Of a stretch of 17,037 bases of DNA, positions 14,815-17,037 are shown piece after piece. This DNA comes from RYN-124 sp046262175 (GTDB lineage Bacteria; Actinomycetota; Actinomycetes; Mycobacteriales; SCTD01). The notes under the pieces are model-generated. The model was not told the DNA's origin, did not search any database, and worked only from the letters and a program-made list of their open reading frames with translations. A program made the translations under genes and the position numbers. The stretch covers positions 1 through 17,037 of the forward strand of contig JBHENF010000197.1 in assembly GCA_046262175.1 (NCBI GenBank). Direction: 5' to 3'. Numbering within the stretch: position 1 is the first letter of the stretch; the number at the start of each line of letters is the position of its first letter.

Positions 14815-15528
14815 GAGCGGTGCCGTCGCGTGGTTGCCCGGGACGGTTCTTGCCTGGGCGCCGGGGATCAGCGCGGCCAGATCCGCTGCGGGCAGATCGT
14901 CGGCTCCGTTCAGGACCATGACCGGCATCGTCACCGCGTCCAGGCGGAAGTCGCACGGCTGCCCAAGTGCCTGCACGTTGGCAATGCTGACGCCAACGCT
15001 CGACCCGTACGCACCGACGTCTCCTTCCCCGGACGCGCGCAGCTGCCGTACGTAGTCCTCGATGAGCTCTGTCGGCCACGGGACCAGGCTCTCCGGATGC
15101 ATCCCGCAGAGAACCGCGGCCCGCACCCGCGGCTCGCGGGTCAGCGTCCACGCCGCCGCACCGGCGCCGAGGCTGTAGCCCACGATCACGCAGCTCGCGA
15201 TACCGAGGTGGTCGAGCAGCGCGATGACGTCCTGCCCGTGCCGCGCCCAGCCGTACGAGTCGGGCTGGATCGAGCGGCCGGAACCGCCGTGCCCCCTGGC
15301 ATCGAGCAGCACCGGGGACCACCCGGCGGCGGCGATCGCGTCGGCGATCCCCGGCTCCTCCCAGTTGACGACGCTGTTGGCAGTGAGGCCGTGCAGGAAG
15401 ACGATCGGCCGAGCGCCGGTCCCCAGCGTGCGGTAGGCCAGCCGCTCGCCGTCGTCGACGGTGATGTGACCGGTCTGCCCGTCGCTGGCGTGGGCGCCGA
15501 CAACTCGCACCGTCTCCTCGGTGCTCAC
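14671..15528 (-). CDS. Alpha/beta hydrolase
   Basis: 285 residues from the GTG at 15528, twelve bases after the upstream gene's stop. An ATG at 15561 would add 11 residues and overlap that gene by 20 bp; neither start has a clear ribosome site. Oxyanion motif FLHGLTAN begins at residue 44; nucleophile S119 lies in G117-Y-S-L-G121; acid D210 or D211 in NGADDLP; catalytic H233 in VPGNHATA. DARGHGGSGRS is the usual loop after strand 4. It is a small cytoplasmic-type esterase, amidase or epoxide-hydrolase-like enzyme; the exact substrate is unknown. Residues 239-285 are encoded antisense to the S12 gene. The normal fold should end near residue 255 (FLDRLPEE), so the last 30 Ala/Glu-rich residues look like read-on tail. 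It is probably in an operon with the substrate-binding gene upstream. Confidence 0.85.
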   Translation of the reverse strand: MSTEETVRVVGAHASDGQTGHITVDDGERLAYRTLGTGARPIVFLHGLTANSVVNWEEPGIADAIAAAGWSPVLLDARGHGGSGRSIQPDSYGWARHGQDVIALLDHLGIASCVIVGYSLGAGAAAWTLTREPRVRAAVLCGMHPESLVPWPTELIEDYVRQLRASGEGDVGAYGSSVGVSIANVQALGQPCDFRLDAVTMPVMVLNGADDLPAADLAALIPGAQARTVPGNHATAPLSPEFTSELLGFLDRLPEEVAVRGEEPAVGAELDDGAAEREAAASDGA

Positions 15529-15541
15529 TTCGGTCGCGACG

Positions 15542-17037
15542 TCAGGACAGCTTGAAGGCATTGCCGTTGTAATGCATGCATTGGCAGTCGGCGAAATACT
15601 GCCACTGCCAGCCGAGGGTGATGGCGTCGAGGTGTCCCTGGCCGAGGAAGGCTGCGGGGACGTTCGCCGACGGGACGTCGCCCAGGGTCGCGAGGGTGGC
15701 GGCGTAGGTGCTCGCGTTGATCGGGGAGCCGGCCGGGATCTGCTCGATGATGCGTTTGAGGGTGTAGACGACGTCGCACAGGGCCAGTGCGTTCGCTTGG
15801 GCGCTGGTGCTGCCGAAGGTCTGCCCGTTGTCCTTCATGAGCTTGACGCACTGCCGGCGGGCGTCGCTGGAATACGGCCCGTTATCGGGGTTCAGCTGCT
15901 CGGGCAGGTCGATGGATGGCAGGTAGCCGAGCCCGACAGCACCATTGAGCTGCTTGCCGGTGAGGAAGATTCCGTTGTAGACCTGGGTGCCACTGTGCGA
16001 GTTGACGCCGTAGCGGGGGTAGTACTTCTGGTTCTCGGCGTTCTGGCCGAAAAAGGCCATCCCGTTCTGCTCCACGGGGATGACGTGGGTGACCCCGTCA
16101 CTCTTGAACTTCAAGCCGGCGCTTTGAATGTCGGTGAGGATGCGCCCGTTGTCGGACGCTGTGTTGCTGAAGTAGAAGAAGTACACGTCGCGCGGGTCAA
16201 CCGCAAAGCCCGCGCGGGCCAACGCGGGCAGACAGATGTTCTTGATCGAGTCGCGGTAGGGCCGCAGGTCCGGGGCGAGGATGCCGACCTTGACCGGCAT
16301 GGCGCCGGGCTTGCCCTGCACGGTGTCCCACTTGGAGAAGTAGCCTCCGCGGACCAGCGTCGGGATGAGGTTTGCGCACATCCGGTCCATCGAGGTGGCC
16401 GACACATCGAAGTTCTCGGGGAAGGCGTTGTAGTCGGAGTTGGTGGCCTCGCTGACGTTGCTGGCCAGACCGGCGACCGCGCCGGCCTTGCGCAGGCACT
16501 CGAGTGTGCCCCTCGCATACACGTTGTGGCTGAACGGGAGCGCCGCGAACACGCGATCGTCCTCGGTGAACGCCGAGCACGCCGCCTGCCCGCGCTGCTC
16601 AGCGGTTTCCGTGCTCGCCGCGTCCGAGCCGTGGTACACGGGTAGCAGCTTGCGGCCGGCGATGCCACCGCGGGCGTTGATGTCCTTCACCAGGATCTGC
16701 TCGTAGCGGTAAGGATTGCCTGGATCGACGGTGCTGCCCAGCGCAGCCTGTTGCTGCGCGGCGTTCTTCGGGTAGACGAAGCCCACTTTGATCGTCGTCG
16801 CGGTGATCCCCGGTCCGTCCCGACCAGCCGAGGCAGCGCCGGTCGTCGGGCCCGCACCTGCGGTCCCGCCCCTGGCTGGTCCGCCGGCCGGGCCACGAGC
16901 ACCGGGAGTAACGCCAGCGGTACCGCCGGCAGGACCGCCAGCCGTGCCGCCGGCAGGACCGCCACCGACGTCGCCGGGGGCTCCGGCACTGCCCGGCGGG
17001 AGCCCATCGACGCCCCCCCCACCTGCGGCACCGCCAC
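15542..17037 (-). CDS. ABC transporter substrate-binding protein (type-1 periplasmic fold), 5' end cut by window
   Basis: The frame is open from the right edge (17037) to the TGA at 15542; the start and presumed lipoprotein signal are outside. About 80 residues at the visible N-terminus form a Gly/Ala/Pro-rich linker, followed by TTIKVGFVYP and NARGGIAGRKLLPV, the usual start of branched-chain amino acid/amide-type receptors. Counting from the Val of KVGFVYP (16784-16786), cysteines lie at 70, 97, 137, 185, 313, 337, 401 and 403. The first, third and last pairs match those of the binding protein at the left edge, while 137/185 form an extra pair. The C-terminus has CQC followed by Tyr and Gly. 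It should deliver an amino-acid-like ligand to an importer not in view. A GTG at 16784-16786 could pass as a start, but the open linker upstream shows it is internal. Confidence 0.87.
   Translation of the reverse strand, partial: GGAAGGGGVDGLPPGSAGAPGDVGGGPAGGTAGGPAGGTAGVTPGARGPAGGPARGGTAGAGPTTGAASAGRDGPGITATTIKVGFVYPKNAAQQQAALGSTVDPGNPYRYEQILVKDINARGGIAGRKLLPVYHGSDAASTETAEQRGQAACSAFTEDDRVFAALPFSHNVYARGTLECLRKAGAVAGLASNVSEATNSDYNAFPENFDVSATSMDRMCANLIPTLVRGGYFSKWDTVQGKPGAMPVKVGILAPDLRPYRDSIKNICLPALARAGFAVDPRDVYFFYFSNTASDNGRILTDIQSAGLKFKSDGVTHVIPVEQNGMAFFGQNAENQKYYPRYGVNSHSGTQVYNGIFLTGKQLNGAVGLGYLPSIDLPEQLNPDNGPYSSDARRQCVKLMKDNGQTFGSTSAQANALALCDVVYTLKRIIEQIPAGSPINASTYAATLATLGDVPSANVPAAFLGQGHLDAITLGWQWQYFADCQCMHYNGNAFKLS
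16919..16966 (-). repeat. Two tandem 24-bp units in the binding-protein linker
   Basis: Units 16919-16942 and 16943-16966 match at 21 of 24 bases and share an identical 18-bp core (16923-16940 and 16947-16964). They encode the eight-residue unit GGPAGGTA twice, with weaker, decayed copies on both sides. This is a low-complexity, probably flexible linker between membrane anchor and ligand-binding domain, prone to change in copy number. Confidence 0.75.

Overview
The window is very GC-rich, gene-dense chromosomal DNA with frequent GTG starts, strong GC bias at third codon positions and TAnnnT-like promoter elements. This fits a high-GC actinomycete. I cannot name the genus. There are no RNA genes, transposases, phage genes or CRISPR arrays, and no transcription regulator is visible.

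Layout, left to right: (1) 1-1317 (+), the C-terminal part of a type-1 periplasmic substrate-binding protein of an ABC importer. (2) 1320-5043 (-), a dehydratase of the Ser/Thr dehydratase family, an M55 (DppA-type) D-aminopeptidase and an S12 serine hydrolase with a DUF3471-like tail. (3) 5086-6066 (+), a P1/S58 (DmpA-type) self-cleaving aminopeptidase. (4) 6077-7375 (-), a fold-type III PLP enzyme resembling D-threonine aldolase/D-serine dehydratase, divergent from a RidA enamine/imine deaminase at 7459-7869 (+). (5) 7877-9193 (-), a DAO-family FAD amine oxidase. (6) 9194-9668, a mostly gene-poor stretch with one doubtful small Cys-rich ORF, then a Nudix hydrolase (+). (7) 10250-12966 (-), an S12 hydrolase that resembles Ochrobactrum D-aminopeptidase DAP, translationally coupled (TGATG) to a second fold-III PLP enzyme. 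(8) 13084-14814 (+), a third S12 hydrolase, paralogous to the first. (9) 14671-15528 (-), an alpha/beta hydrolase whose 3' end overlaps the third S12 gene by 144 bp. (10) 15542-17037 (-), a second substrate-binding protein, cut by the right edge.

Taken together, the genes read as a scavenging island for amino-acid derivatives or peptides, with a strong bias to families known for D-stereospecificity. All three unrelated D-aminopeptidase types (S12 DAP, S58 DmpA, M55 DppA) lie within about 10 kb. They are mixed with two D-threonine-aldolase/D-serine-dehydratase-like enzymes, a DAO oxidase, an L-Ser/Thr-type dehydratase or racemase, and RidA, which clears the enamine/imine intermediates of such deaminases. 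Two related binding proteins at the two ends point inward and could supply the substrate. None of the three S12 enzymes shows a signal peptide, which fits intracellular processing of imported compounds. The functional link is inference from families and context; the actual substrate is unknown.

The genes alternate in strand as convergent pairs with very small gaps (2, 10 and 7 bp, 122 bp around the Nudix gene, and one 144-bp overlap). Only two short same-strand runs look like operons.
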